Source: Caballeronia concitans (lineage in GTDB: Bacteria > Pseudomonadota > Gammaproteobacteria > Burkholderiales > Burkholderiaceae). Taken from it: a stretch of 64,000 bases of DNA. The notes under the pieces are model-generated. The model saw nothing but the letters and a program-made list of their open reading frames with translations, was not told where the DNA came from and ran no database searches. Made by a program: the position numbers and the translations under genes. Below, in pieces: positions 9,462 through 19,271 of this stretch. The stretch covers positions 124,001-188,000 of the forward strand of contig NZ_FCNV02000004.1 in assembly GCF_001544615.1 (NCBI RefSeq), given 5' to 3'. The first letter of the stretch is position 1; each line of letters opens with the position of its first letter.

Positions 9462-12397
9462 TGTCCGCCTTCACCGGCGGCATATGGCGATCCCTCGCGG
9501 CCATCCTCGCGGCAACGCTTGCGATGACGCTCTCCGCGCGCGCCGATGAGTCCGCGCACGAGCCGTCCATCGCGCTCTTTTATGGCGCGCCGGTTCCGGT
9601 CGGCCAGTTGTCCGCGTTCGATGCCGTGGTCCTCGAGCCGGACAGCGGCTTCACGCCGTCCACGCATGCCGCCGATTCACCGCCGTCAAAGTGGTTCGCT
9701 TACGTGAGCGTCGGCGAAGTGACGCCCGCGCGCGCTTATTACAAGGACATGCCGCCTTCGTGGCTCAAGGGCAGCAACGCGGCGTGGGCCTCGCGCATCG
9801 TGGATCAGTCCGCGCCCGGCTGGCCGCAGTTTTTCGTCGATCATGTGATCGCGCCATTGTGGGCGCGCGGCTTTCGCGGCTTCTTTCTCGATACGCTCGA
9901 TTCGTATCAGTCGATTGCCCATACCGACGACGAACGCGCGCGTCAGCAAGCGGGTGTCATCGCGGTCATCCGCGCGATCAAGGCGCGCTATCCGGAAGCG
10001 CGGCTCATCTTCAATCGCGGTTTCGAGCTGATGCCGCAAGTTCACGACCTTGCTTATGCAGTCGCGTTCGAGTCGCTATATCACGGATGGGATCAGACGA
10101 AGAAACGCTATGTCGCCGTGCCCGAAGCGGATCGTCAGTGGCTGCTCGCGCAAGCGCGCACGTTGCGCGAGCAATATCGCTTGCCGGTGTTGTCCATCGA
10201 TTACTGCGCGCCTGCCGATCGTGCGTGCGCCCGCGATGCCGTCGCGAAGATCAGCGCGCAAGGGCTCATACCGTATGTGACGGACGGTGCGCTGCAAACC
10301 GTTGGCACAGGACCCGCTCGCGCGACCCTGCCCTTGCCGCGAAGCACGTCACGCGGTAACGTGCCGCGCACGATCCTCGTCGTGCAGGACATTGGGCCCG
10401 GCGCCAGTCTCAACGTGACGCCCGGTGTGCGTTATATATCGATGCCGCTCAACTGGCTCGGCTATCGCGTCGAATTCGCGGATGTCGCAAAGCCGCTTCC
10501 CGAAGGCGATTTATCGGATCGATATGCAGGCGTCGTCGTGTGGCTCGACTATCCGGTGCCGGACCCGTCGGCGTTTCGCGACTGGCTCGAAGCGCAGATC
10601 GATCATCACACGCCCGTCGCGATGCTGACGACCTTCGGCATCGACGTGAACGGCGATCTCGCGCGAAAGCTCGATCTCGTGCCCGTTGCGGGGCGCGCAG
10701 GCAAACGATTGCGTGTCGAATCGATGGATGCGTCGATGATGGGCTTCGAGATGCAACCGCAGCCCGATCCGCACGATACGGCCAACGTCCGCGTCGGCGA
10801 GCATAGCCATTCACTGCTGCGGCTCGCATCGGCGGATGCGGGCAACGACTTCACCATCGACGCTGCCGCGATCACGCCGTGGGGCGGCTACGCGATGCGC
10901 CCCTTCGCGGTCTTCGACATGCCGATGGCGAATCAGGCGCGCTGGGTCCTTCAGCCCATCCGCTTCTTGCGTGCGGCCCTGCGCTTGCCCGACGACATGC
11001 CCGCCCCCGATCCGACGACGGAAAACGGACGACGCCTTCTGATGACGCACATCGACGGCGACGGCCTCGCCTCGCGCGCCGAGTTCGATGTGAACGGCGG
11101 AACGATGAAGGCATCGACGGCCACGCCTCCGCAATATTCCGGCGATGCGCTTTATCGCGTGATCCGCGAATTCGGCTTGCCGACGACCGTATCGGTCATC
11201 GAGGGCGAGATATCGGATGAAGGTCCTTATCCGAAGGACGCGCCGCGTCTGCGTGCAATCGCACGCGCATTGTTCGCACTACCGAACGTTGAAGTGGCGA
11301 GCCACACCTACACGCACCCGCTGCAGTGGATGCGCGTGACGGGCCTCGGAAAATCGAGCAGCGACGACACCGCCGAGGGCGGCAGCCGCGCGAACTACAA
11401 CGGCTTGTCGATCGACATTCCCGGTTATCGCTACAACACAGACCGCGAAATCGAAGGCTCCATTCGCTATATCGACACACTCGCGCCCGCCGGCAAGCGC
11501 GTGAAAGTGATGCTGTGGAGCGGCGACTGTCAGGTTCCCGCGAGCGTGATCGAAGCGGCGGACAAGGCAGGCGTGTACAACATGAACGGCGGCGACACGC
11601 TCATCACGAAGCGGTATCCGAGCTGGGCCGCCATCGCGCCGCTCGGCGTGAACAAGGACGGCTTCTTTCAGGTGTTCGCGCCGAATCAGAACGAGGAGCC
11701 GTACACCGCGCTTTGGCAGGGACCGTACTACGGTTATCGGCGCGTGCTCGAAACGTTCGAGATGACCGAAACGCCCATCCGCTTCAAGCCGGTCGATGTC
11801 TATTACCACATGTTTTCAGGCACCAAATACGCATCGGTGAAGACGCTGTCGGATGTGTATCGCACGTTGTCGGCGCAACCGTTGATGCCCGTCTATGCAT
11901 CCGAATACGCGCAAAAGGTACTGGATTTTCAGCGCATGGAAGTGTCGCGCGATGGCGACTTCTGGCGCATTCACGGCGACGGCGCATTACGCACCGTGCG
12001 GCTGCCCGAAGGACGCGTCCCCGATCTCGCGAGCGCAGAAGGCGTGATCGGTTATCTCGCGGGTCCGGGCGGCGTGTATGTCCACTTGAGCGGCGCGGAT
12101 GCGCGCTTTCGCGTGATCGATGCAACGCGCGCCGCGAAGCTGCCTTACCTCGCTGAAGCGAATGGCGTCGTGAATCGTTTCGCACGCACGGCGCAGGGCT
12201 TTTCGTTCGATCTCGCATCGCATGTCGCGCCGCACTTCGCCATCGGCGGCGAGCCGCACGCGGGCGCATGCATCGTCAAGGCGAACGGCCGCATGCTCGC
12301 GCCTGCCATCGCGCAAGGGCGGCGCGTGTATTCGCCGGCCGCACTCGCTCGCAACGGACCGGATGCCGTCCATGTCGATGTCGTCTGCGCAACCTGA
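9461..12397 (+). CDS. pelA: PelA, periplasmic Pel polysaccharide hydrolase/deacetylase
   Basis: 978 residues from the chosen start (Pseudomonas PelA is 948). A signal peptide covers about residues 1-28. An N-terminal GH166-type alpha-1,4-galactosaminidase domain (about 35-290) carries the candidate catalytic Glu204 in AVAFESLYHGW. A middle reductase-like fold follows. The polysaccharide deacetylase domain has Asp532/Asp534 in HIDGDG and His615/His619 in SHTYTHP, matching the spacing of the metal-binding histidines in Pseudomonas PelA. PelA partly deacetylates and trims Pel in the periplasm. The start at 9461 was chosen because it gives a clean signal peptide; the frame stays open upstream but is arginine-rich nonsense. 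pelB begins inside its 3' end. Confidence 0.93.
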   Translation: MSAFTGGIWRSLAAILAATLAMTLSARADESAHEPSIALFYGAPVPVGQLSAFDAVVLEPDSGFTPSTHAADSPPSKWFAYVSVGEVTPARAYYKDMPPSWLKGSNAAWASRIVDQSAPGWPQFFVDHVIAPLWARGFRGFFLDTLDSYQSIAHTDDERARQQAGVIAVIRAIKARYPEARLIFNRGFELMPQVHDLAYAVAFESLYHGWDQTKKRYVAVPEADRQWLLAQARTLREQYRLPVLSIDYCAPADRACARDAVAKISAQGLIPYVTDGALQTVGTGPARATLPLPRSTSRGNVPRTILVVQDIGPGASLNVTPGVRYISMPLNWLGYRVEFADVAKPLPEGDLSDRYAGVVVWLDYPVPDPSAFRDWLEAQIDHHTPVAMLTTFGIDVNGDLARKLDLVPVAGRAGKRLRVESMDASMMGFEMQPQPDPHDTANVRVGEHSHSLLRLASADAGNDFTIDAAAITPWGGYAMRPFAVFDMPMANQARWVLQPIRFLRAALRLPDDMPAPDPTTENGRRLLMTHIDGDGLASRAEFDVNGGTMKASTATPPQYSGDALYRVIREFGLPTTVSVIEGEISDEGPYPKDAPRLRAIARALFALPNVEVASHTYTHPLQWMRVTGLGKSSSDDTAEGGSRANYNGLSIDIPGYRYNTDREIEGSIRYIDTLAPAGKRVKVMLWSGDCQVPASVIEAADKAGVYNMNGGDTLITKRYPSWAAIAPLGVNKDGFFQVFAPNQNEEPYTALWQGPYYGYRRVLETFEMTETPIRFKPVDVYYHMFSGTKYASVKTLSDVYRTLSAQPLMPVYASEYAQKVLDFQRMEVSRDGDFWRIHGDGALRTVRLPEGRVPDLASAEGVIGYLAGPGGVYVHLSGADARFRVIDATRAAKLPYLAEANGVVNRFARTAQGFSFDLASHVAPHFAIGGEPHAGACIVKANGRMLAPAIAQGRRVYSPAALARNGPDAVHVDVVCAT

Positions 12398-15300
12398 TCG
12401 CCAGCGGCTCTTCTCGCCGTTCGTCATCGCGGCTTTCGGGCTGCTGGTGATGCTCATGCTCGTGCTCGCGTTTCCGCGCGAGCGTCTGCGTGAGCGGCTG
12501 CTTCAGGGCGATCACGCCGATACGCTTTCCGTCGCGTATCTCGAAGCGTGGCTGCGGATCGAACCGGACAATGCGGAAGTGCTGAGCGAACTGACGCGCG
12601 AGTATCTGAAGGTTCAACGCATCGCGGATGCCCGCAAGATGCTCGCGCGGCTGTCCGTGTCGGGCGATCCGGAAGTGCAGTCGCGCGCGTTGAAGGTGCG
12701 TATCGATCTCGCCGAGGCGCAAGCGTATGCATTGAATCCCGCCGATCCGAAGCGGACCGCCCGGCTTGCCGAACTCGATGCGCTCCTCAAGCAGGCCGTC
12801 GACAAGCCGTGGGAAGCAGCGCAACTCGAAGCGTTTGCGGCGAAGGCGCGTGCGTTGAACGATGGCGCGCTCGCGGGCCGGTACTACGAACGGCTCGCGC
12901 AAATGAAGCCCAATGAGGCATCGCGCTGGCTCGCGCAGGGCGCGCAACTCAGACTTGCTTCAGGGGATCATGCGGGCGCCGCCGATGCATTCTTCGCCGC
13001 GCAGACGCATGCCGCGACGCGCGACGACGAGCGGCGCTTGTTTCTCTCGGGCGTGCAGGCATTGCAGGCGGGCAATCGTCTTGCCGATGCGCTCGCCGCT
13101 GCAGAGGCGCATATCGGATCGTTGGAGCGCGATCGTGAAACGCTGCGCTATCTGACGAGGCTCGCGCTAGCGGCGGGAAGACCGGATATCGCGGATTGGT
13201 ATGCGAAGCGGCTATTGGATATGTCGTCGGGCGATGGCGCTAAAAGTGGCATACGTCGTGCGCGATTCGCGTCGCACGCGATCGAAGGCATCGGCAGGAA
13301 GGAGGCATCGCATGCGATGTTTTGCGCGCGCAGTTGCATGAACGCCAACGCGCAATCCGATAACGCGATCACCCAACGCGTCGCCGCGACGGACTCTCCC
13401 GATGCCGCCGACTACGAACTCGGCTTTAAAGTGTTCCTCGCGAACGGCGATCTTTCAGCGGCGCAACGCATTGCGCAGACGGTCGTGAATCGCGATCCTT
13501 CATCGATCGAATGGCGCGAACGCCTCGCGCAAGTCGCCGAATGGAATCACGCGCCGGACGTCGCGCTCGCGAACTATCTCGTGCTCGCGCGCGCGCGCCA
13601 CGATGACAAATACTGGAAGCAGGTCGAACGCCTCGCGCCCGCCTTGGGCGATAACGACGCGATGCTTGCCGCCGCCATCCACGAGTCCGACCATGCGCCC
13701 GGCGACATGAAGCAGCTCGATCGCGTCGTCGCCGCATACGAAGCCAAGGCGGACCCCGACGCCGCTCTGCGCTTCCTGCAGGCGCGCGCGCACGGCGCTT
13801 ATCGCCGTGCGGTGCTGGAACGTTATGCGCGGCTCGCTGAACGCAACGGCGACGACGATCTCGCGATGCAAACCTACGAGCGCCTGATGAGTGAGTTCGG
13901 ACCCGATCCGGCCTACGCGCTCAAGCTGAGCCTCATGTATTACACGCGCGCCCGCTTCGACCGTTCGCTCGCCGTGCTCGATGCCGCGAAGTCTCACGCA
14001 AACGCGCAAGACGGTGATTTCTGGCGCTTCTACGCGATGATCGCGACGCTCGATCAACAAGACCGCAAGGCGCGCGAAGGCTACGACACGCTGGTCGAAG
14101 GAGGCCAGGCGACGCCCGACGATCTGACCGCGATGGCCACGCGCTACGAGAACGAGCCGCTGGAAGCGGGACGTATCGCCGAGTTTGCATATCGCCAGAC
14201 GGGCCGCGAGCGCCTGCTCGAACTCGCAATCTACGACTATCTGCGCGCTCACGCGACCGCACGCATTCGCGCATTGCTGGCATCGCTCGACGCCGCAGAG
14301 CGAGCAGAAGCGGAGCGTTCCCCGCGCTTTCTGCTCGCGCGTGCGCAGTATCTAAGGCGTGCAGGCGATCCCGATGGCGCGCTCGCCGACACGCGCGCGG
14401 CGCTCGCCATTGCACCGGGCGATCAGGAAGCGCGCGCCGCGTTGATCTGGGCATTGAACGAGCGCGGCAGCGATGCCGAACTGCGCGCCGTCCTCGCGCG
14501 CCATGCACGCGATGCTGAACACGACGGCGCGTTGTGGGCGCCTTATGCGGCCGCGTATCTGCGTTTAGGCAATGCGCGCGGTGCGCTGCACATGATGCAC
14601 AAGGAGGCTGCATCGCGTCGCGACGATCCGCTATGGGCGCTCGGCTATGCGGATGCGCTCGAGTTGAATGGCCGTATCGACGATGCCTGGCGCGTGCGCA
14701 ACGCCGTGTGGCGCAAGCAAATGGCGCTGCGTGCATCGGGCAAGCAGCCCGCCGGACTCGACGATGAGCAGCGTGAAGACCTGCGCGCGCGCATGGTCGG
14801 ACTGACGGATTCGTTCGCGGGCGGCGATGCATCGCGGCAAGTGCTGATCGAGCTTCTACGCGCGGACGTGAACGATGACGGCAGCATTGAACAGACCACC
14901 GACGCATCGACCGATGACGTGCTGCAAAGCGTCGTGCATCGCGAGGAGAAGAAGCAGCGCGTGTATTCGGCCGTGGCTCGCGAGGCCGCGCTCGGCTGGC
15001 TGCAATCGCACGACGCATACGATGCCGAGAGTCTCTGGCTGCTGCGCCAGTACATCGATAGTGCAACGCGTCCCGTCTATGCCGAAGTCACGATCGCGCT
15101 CGCCGAGCATGATCGCGCCACGCTCAACCGCCTGCTCGATACCGAAGCGGACTGGATTCCGCGCCAGAACCGGCTCGATGCGGAAGCCGCGACGGGCCGC
15201 TTCGGCGACGTGCAAACACACGCATACGAACAGCAATTCGCGTTACCCGACGATGAAATCGTGAACCAGATTTTGCGCGAGCAACTGCTGCGTAACGCAC

Positions 15301-16211
15301 AGGCGATCGCACCGCATTTCAGGGTCGTCGATCAGGGCGGCTTGTCTTATACGGAGACGGGCATCGGCGCGGGACTGCGTTTGTCGCCGACGCAATCCCT
15401 CATGCTCGACTACGCCGATCGCAATCAGCACGGCGACGCCACGCTCGTCAATGTGCCGCGTCACGACCGGCAGTTGTCGCTTGCGTGGCGGCATCTCGGG
15501 CTCGATGACACCGAACGCGTGAGCATCGGCCGCCGCAATGCGTTCGATGATTTCACGACGTTTCTCATCGAAGGCATTTGGTTCGAACAACGAAATATGA
15601 GCTTCAACTATGCGCTCGGCATCAATCAGGCGGCGACGGAAACGAGTCAGCTCATCGTCGGCGGGATGAAGGATCTGGCGAGCGTGGGCTTCAACTATCG
15701 GCCTGACCCGCACGTTTTCGTGGGCGGACGCGTGGAATACGACCGCTTTCATGGACAGGACAAGTCGTTTCTCGGCACGGGCACGGTGGTCGATTTCAAT
15801 GCGGGCTACAAGCTGCGCGTCGATTATCCGGACTACACCATTCGCGCTGTCGTCACGCATGGGCAATACAGCGCGTCGGGCAATCCCGGCGGCCAGCTCG
15901 CGCGCCTGTTGCCTGCGGGCACGCCGCTGACTGCGCGCCAGTTCATGCCGCAAACGTTCACACAGGAAGGCGTGCTGTTCTCTTTCGGCGACGATCTTCC
16001 CGAAGGTTATACGCGCGCCTGGCGACCTTTCTTCGCCGCAGGACCGCTTCACGATTCGAACCAGGGCTGGACCGCGCAAGTGCGCGTGGGACTCGCGGGC
16101 AGCGTCTTCGGCAACGACCAGGCGCTCGTCTATTACGAGCACGCGGGCGCGACGGCCGGGCGCACGCAGGCGTTCACGGAATATGGCGTGCGATATCGCT
16201 GGCTTTACTGA
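12363..16211 (+). CDS. pelB: PelB, TPR-rich outer-membrane Pel exporter
   Basis: About 1282 residues (Pseudomonas PelB is 1193). A single N-terminal membrane anchor (FVIAAFGLLVMLMLVLAF) is followed by a long periplasmic solenoid of tetratricopeptide repeats and a C-terminal beta-barrel (about the last 330 residues) ending in an aromatic residue (YRWLY). It exports Pel across the outer membrane together with PelC and positions PelA through its repeats. Start candidates are 12363, 12372 and 12378, all overlapping the pelA end by ~20-35 bp, implying coupling. A low-complexity segment around 13230-13380, rich in Ala/Arg with two cysteines, breaks the repeat pattern; a loop at this place is seen in other PelB proteins too. 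Confidence 0.92.
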   Translation: MPSMSMSSAQPDRQRLFSPFVIAAFGLLVMLMLVLAFPRERLRERLLQGDHADTLSVAYLEAWLRIEPDNAEVLSELTREYLKVQRIADARKMLARLSVSGDPEVQSRALKVRIDLAEAQAYALNPADPKRTARLAELDALLKQAVDKPWEAAQLEAFAAKARALNDGALAGRYYERLAQMKPNEASRWLAQGAQLRLASGDHAGAADAFFAAQTHAATRDDERRLFLSGVQALQAGNRLADALAAAEAHIGSLERDRETLRYLTRLALAAGRPDIADWYAKRLLDMSSGDGAKSGIRRARFASHAIEGIGRKEASHAMFCARSCMNANAQSDNAITQRVAATDSPDAADYELGFKVFLANGDLSAAQRIAQTVVNRDPSSIEWRERLAQVAEWNHAPDVALANYLVLARARHDDKYWKQVERLAPALGDNDAMLAAAIHESDHAPGDMKQLDRVVAAYEAKADPDAALRFLQARAHGAYRRAVLERYARLAERNGDDDLAMQTYERLMSEFGPDPAYALKLSLMYYTRARFDRSLAVLDAAKSHANAQDGDFWRFYAMIATLDQQDRKAREGYDTLVEGGQATPDDLTAMATRYENEPLEAGRIAEFAYRQTGRERLLELAIYDYLRAHATARIRALLASLDAAERAEAERSPRFLLARAQYLRRAGDPDGALADTRAALAIAPGDQEARAALIWALNERGSDAELRAVLARHARDAEHDGALWAPYAAAYLRLGNARGALHMMHKEAASRRDDPLWALGYADALELNGRIDDAWRVRNAVWRKQMALRASGKQPAGLDDEQREDLRARMVGLTDSFAGGDASRQVLIELLRADVNDDGSIEQTTDASTDDVLQSVVHREEKKQRVYSAVAREAALGWLQSHDAYDAESLWLLRQYIDSATRPVYAEVTIALAEHDRATLNRLLDTEADWIPRQNRLDAEAATGRFGDVQTHAYEQQFALPDDEIVNQILREQLLRNAQAIAPHFRVVDQGGLSYTETGIGAGLRLSPTQSLMLDYADRNQHGDATLVNVPRHDRQLSLAWRHLGLDDTERVSIGRRNAFDDFTTFLIEGIWFEQRNMSFNYALGINQAATETSQLIVGGMKDLASVGFNYRPDPHVFVGGRVEYDRFHGQDKSFLGTGTVVDFNAGYKLRVDYPDYTIRAVVTHGQYSASGNPGGQLARLLPAGTPLTARQFMPQTFTQEGVLFSFGDDLPEGYTRAWRPFFAAGPLHDSNQGWTAQVRVGLAGSVFGNDQALVYYEHAGATAGRTQAFTEYGVRYRWLY

Positions 16212-16246
16212 TGGCGCATACACGAAGACATGCAGAGGGAATAACG

Positions 16247-16777
16247 ATGAGAACGTCACGACGATTCATACTGAGCGCCGCGAGCATCGCACTTGCGCTC
16301 AGTGCGTGCGCGGTGGTGGACCGCAGCGACAGCACCGCCGCCGCGCTCGAACGAAACGCGAGCTGGACCGTGCTGCCTATCGCCAATCGCACGGAAACGC
16401 CGCAAGCGGGCTTGCGCGCATCGGCGATTGCGCAGAGCCTGCTTGCATCGGGCGGCATGCAGGTCACGCGCTATCCCGACACCGGCGATGAAGAAACGCT
16501 CTTCGACACGGCCAAACCCGATGCGAACGCGAAAGCGCTTGCGTGGGCGCGATCGCAGAACGTGCGCTATGCGTTGACCGGCACGGTGACGGAATGGCGC
16601 TACAAGGTCGGCGTGGATGGCGAGCCGGCCGTGGGTCTCACCTTCGATGTCCTCGATGTCGCGAGCGGCAAGGTCGTCTGGAGCGCAGCGGGCAGCCGCA
16701 CAGGATGGAGCCGCGATGCGTTGTCGGGCGTCGCGCAGAAGCTCGAAAAAGAGCTTCTCGGCACGTTGACGAAGTAG
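16247..16777 (+). CDS. pelC: PelC outer-membrane lipoprotein
   Basis: 176 residues with a lipoprotein signal (RRFILSAASIALALSAC, lipid-modified cysteine at residue 21). In Pseudomonas, PelC forms a dodecameric ring on the inner face of the outer membrane that funnels Pel to PelB. The start at 16247 has AGAGGG seven bases upstream; an upstream ATG at 16211 overlaps the pelB stop but would spoil the signal peptide. Length matches the family (172 in P. aeruginosa). Confidence 0.9.
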   Translation: MRTSRRFILSAASIALALSACAVVDRSDSTAAALERNASWTVLPIANRTETPQAGLRASAIAQSLLASGGMQVTRYPDTGDEETLFDTAKPDANAKALAWARSQNVRYALTGTVTEWRYKVGVDGEPAVGLTFDVLDVASGKVVWSAAGSRTGWSRDALSGVAQKLEKELLGTLTK

Positions 16778-16783
16778 CCCGTC

Positions 16784-18229
16784 ATGCGCGCCATCGAAGG
16801 CAAGCGAAAAGCATCGGGCGATGCGGATAACGCCGCTCAATCGCGACGCACGCGCGCCGCGCAAAGCGGACAGTCCGTCGCGCACGACATGCCGTGGGCG
16901 CGTGTGTTCGCGCCATCGGGCATCTCGCGCAGGCGCGCTGCGTTCATCGCGATGGAAGTCGTCGTCGCGACTATCGCGCTGCTCGTGGTGTGCCGCTTCG
17001 TCGATCCCGCCGATCCCCTGCTCGCACGCACCGGCTTCGGATGGGTCTGGCTCATGCCCGTCGTCTTTGCGCTGCGTTACGGCACGCTTGCGGGCACGGC
17101 AAGCGCCCTCTTGCTGCTGCTTGCGTGGTATGCCCCGCAATGGCTTCCCGACGCGCACGGCCACGCCGCGTCTCCATTTCCCGGCGGCTTCTTCTTCGGC
17201 GGCTTCGTGCTTACACTGCTGTGCGGGCAGTTCGGCGATATCTGGATCGGCCGTCAGCGGCAAGCACGCATTGCCAACGATTATCTCGCCGAGCGGCTTT
17301 CAATCCTCACGAAGAATCAGTTCCTGTTGCGTCTCTCGCATGAACGGCTCGAACAGGATGTGCTCGCGCGGCCCGCTACGTTGCGCGACTCACTCGCGCG
17401 GCTTCGCACGCTCGCGCTCAACGATGAAGACGGCGGTCCGCTGCAAGGCGCCGCGCGTTTTCTGAAGACGGCGGCGCAAGCATGCCAGCTCGAAACCGCG
17501 AGTCTCTTCGCATGGACCGACAACGCCGTGGCGCTTACGCCCGTTGCCAGCGTGGGCGAACCCTTCGAACTCGATGCGAACGATCCGCTCGTCAGCGAGG
17601 CGCTGGACAAACTCGTGCTGACGCATCCCGAAGCGAATGCAAACGATGCCGGCACGCGTTATCGCGCGGTCGCGCCATTGCTCGATGCAGGCGGCCGGCA
17701 CGTTGCGCTGCTCGTGGTCGCGCGCATGCCGTTCCTCGCAATGACGCGCGACAACTTGCAGTTCCTGCTCGTGCTGTGCGGCTATTACGCCGACAGCGTG
17801 CGCCATGCGGAAGTCAGCCGCTCGATTCTCCAGGCGTTCCCGCGCTGTCCCTACGATTTCGCGCTCGACTATGCACGCCTCGTTCATCTGCTGCGCGATA
17901 CGGGCGTCGAGTCGTCGCTCGTCGCGCTCGTGTTCGATACGACGGAGTTCGGCGCGTCGCTGCATGAACACGTGCTGCGTATGCGGCGCTCGCTCGATGC
18001 ACAATGGCCCATCGTCACGCCGAAGCATCGTGTCGTGCTCACGCTGATGCCGCTCTCGGGCGAGAGCGCAGTCGCGGGCTATCTGTTGCGCATCGAAGAG
18101 AACCTGCGCGCGCAGTTCGGCGCGGACTTCGAATCGGCACACGTCGCGACACACGCGATGCATCTCGACGCCGATGCACCCGTTGATTCGCTGCATCACT
18201 TCCTGAGGCTGTGCCATGCCGAAGACTGA
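16784..18229 (+). CDS. pelD: PelD, c-di-GMP receptor of the Pel synthase
   Basis: 481 residues: an N-terminal cytoplasmic segment, about four membrane spans (roughly 45-145), a coiled stretch, a GAF domain (~190-340) and a degenerate GGDEF domain (~350-480). The GGDEF active-site motif is lost, but an RxxD inhibitory-site motif (R402-S-L-D405) is present, the site through which Pseudomonas PelD binds c-di-GMP and switches on synthesis. This makes post-translational control of Pel by c-di-GMP likely here. It begins 6 bp after pelC, and pelE starts 14 bp before its end. Confidence 0.92.
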   Translation: MRAIEGKRKASGDADNAAQSRRTRAAQSGQSVAHDMPWARVFAPSGISRRRAAFIAMEVVVATIALLVVCRFVDPADPLLARTGFGWVWLMPVVFALRYGTLAGTASALLLLLAWYAPQWLPDAHGHAASPFPGGFFFGGFVLTLLCGQFGDIWIGRQRQARIANDYLAERLSILTKNQFLLRLSHERLEQDVLARPATLRDSLARLRTLALNDEDGGPLQGAARFLKTAAQACQLETASLFAWTDNAVALTPVASVGEPFELDANDPLVSEALDKLVLTHPEANANDAGTRYRAVAPLLDAGGRHVALLVVARMPFLAMTRDNLQFLLVLCGYYADSVRHAEVSRSILQAFPRCPYDFALDYARLVHLLRDTGVESSLVALVFDTTEFGASLHEHVLRMRRSLDAQWPIVTPKHRVVLTLMPLSGESAVAGYLLRIEENLRAQFGADFESAHVATHAMHLDADAPVDSLHHFLRLCHAED

Positions 18230-19271
18230 GCGCACCGCGAGCCGCATCGTCACTGGGCTTGCGTCGCTGGCGGCGCTCGTCGGCGTCGTCGTGCAGATGG
18301 TTGTGTTCGTGCTCGCATCGCGCGGCGGCGATCCCACGCGCGTGCTGCTCTCATGCTTGACCCTTCAGGCGGCTGCGGCCGCGCTGATCGCGTTTGCGTG
18401 CTGGCGGACCTTGCCGCATCGCTATCGGTCGAAGGGTGCGTTGCTTTATATCGGATTACTAACGTTCGCGGTGCCGGTGGGCGGCGCGCTGGTCTCCGTC
18501 GGCGCGATGGTGCTCGCGCTCGCGTTGCCGCGCCGCGTGCCGGCGAGGGACATCGCTTACGTCGAAGAGCCGGAGTTCGCCACGCATCTGATCCCGCACG
18601 TTTCATACGGACGCGGCGCGCGGCTCAAAGCCGAGTTGCAGAACAACGAAGGCATCACGTCGTTGCGCATGACCGCCCTTCTCGCGATGCAGTCCATGCC
18701 CGCGCACACCATCAGTCCGCTCTTGCGCGGCATGTTGGCCGATCCGCTCGACGATATCCGCCTGCTCGCCTACGGCATGCTCGACAGTCAGGAGAAGCAA
18801 CTCACGCAGCGCATTCTGGCCGAGCGTCCGAAACTCGAGGCCGAGCTTGCGCCGAAGGAACGTTATGAGGTCAACAAGACGCTCGCCGAACTCTATGGCG
18901 AGCTCATCTACGCGCATCTCGTTCAGGGCGATGTCTACCGCAATGCAGCGGATCAGGCCGACGCCTACGCCGCCGCCGCGCTCGACATCGAACCCTCCGA
19001 CGCCGCGCTATGGCGCATGCGCGGAAGGCTCGCACTGGATCGCGGCGATCTCGACGCCGCCGATACCTTGCTCGAACGCGCGATCGAAGAAGGCTTCGCG
19101 CGCGACCGCATGCTGCCTTATCTCGCGGAAGCGGCTTATTTGCGCGGCGATTTCGCGCGCGTGAAGACATTGCTCGCACAGATGAGTCCGTCCGCGATCC
19201 TTCCCGTCATGAGACCCGTGCTCGACTACTGGCGCGGCTCGCTTGCCACGCTTCGCAAAGGCTCGACATGA
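18216..19271 (+). CDS. pelE: PelE, inner-membrane component of the Pel synthase
   Basis: 351 residues (329 in Pseudomonas). Two or three membrane spans occupy the first ~100 residues (TGLASLAALVGVVVQMVVFVL, LYIGLLTFAVPVGGALV), then a cytoplasmic region ends in TPR-like helices (YAAAALDIEPSDAALWRMRG onwards). PelE forms the membrane complex with PelD, PelF and PelG. Starts within pelD (14-bp overlap) and ends with a 4-bp ATGA overlap into pelF. Confidence 0.88.
   Translation: MPKTERTASRIVTGLASLAALVGVVVQMVVFVLASRGGDPTRVLLSCLTLQAAAAALIAFACWRTLPHRYRSKGALLYIGLLTFAVPVGGALVSVGAMVLALALPRRVPARDIAYVEEPEFATHLIPHVSYGRGARLKAELQNNEGITSLRMTALLAMQSMPAHTISPLLRGMLADPLDDIRLLAYGMLDSQEKQLTQRILAERPKLEAELAPKERYEVNKTLAELYGELIYAHLVQGDVYRNAADQADAYAAAALDIEPSDAALWRMRGRLALDRGDLDAADTLLERAIEEGFARDRMLPYLAEAAYLRGDFARVKTLLAQMSPSAILPVMRPVLDYWRGSLATLRKGST

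Noticed and set aside
13230-13380. Insertion of foreign sequence in pelB
   Set aside because: The segment breaks the repeat pattern and has two cysteines, but the frame is intact and PelB proteins commonly carry a loop here.
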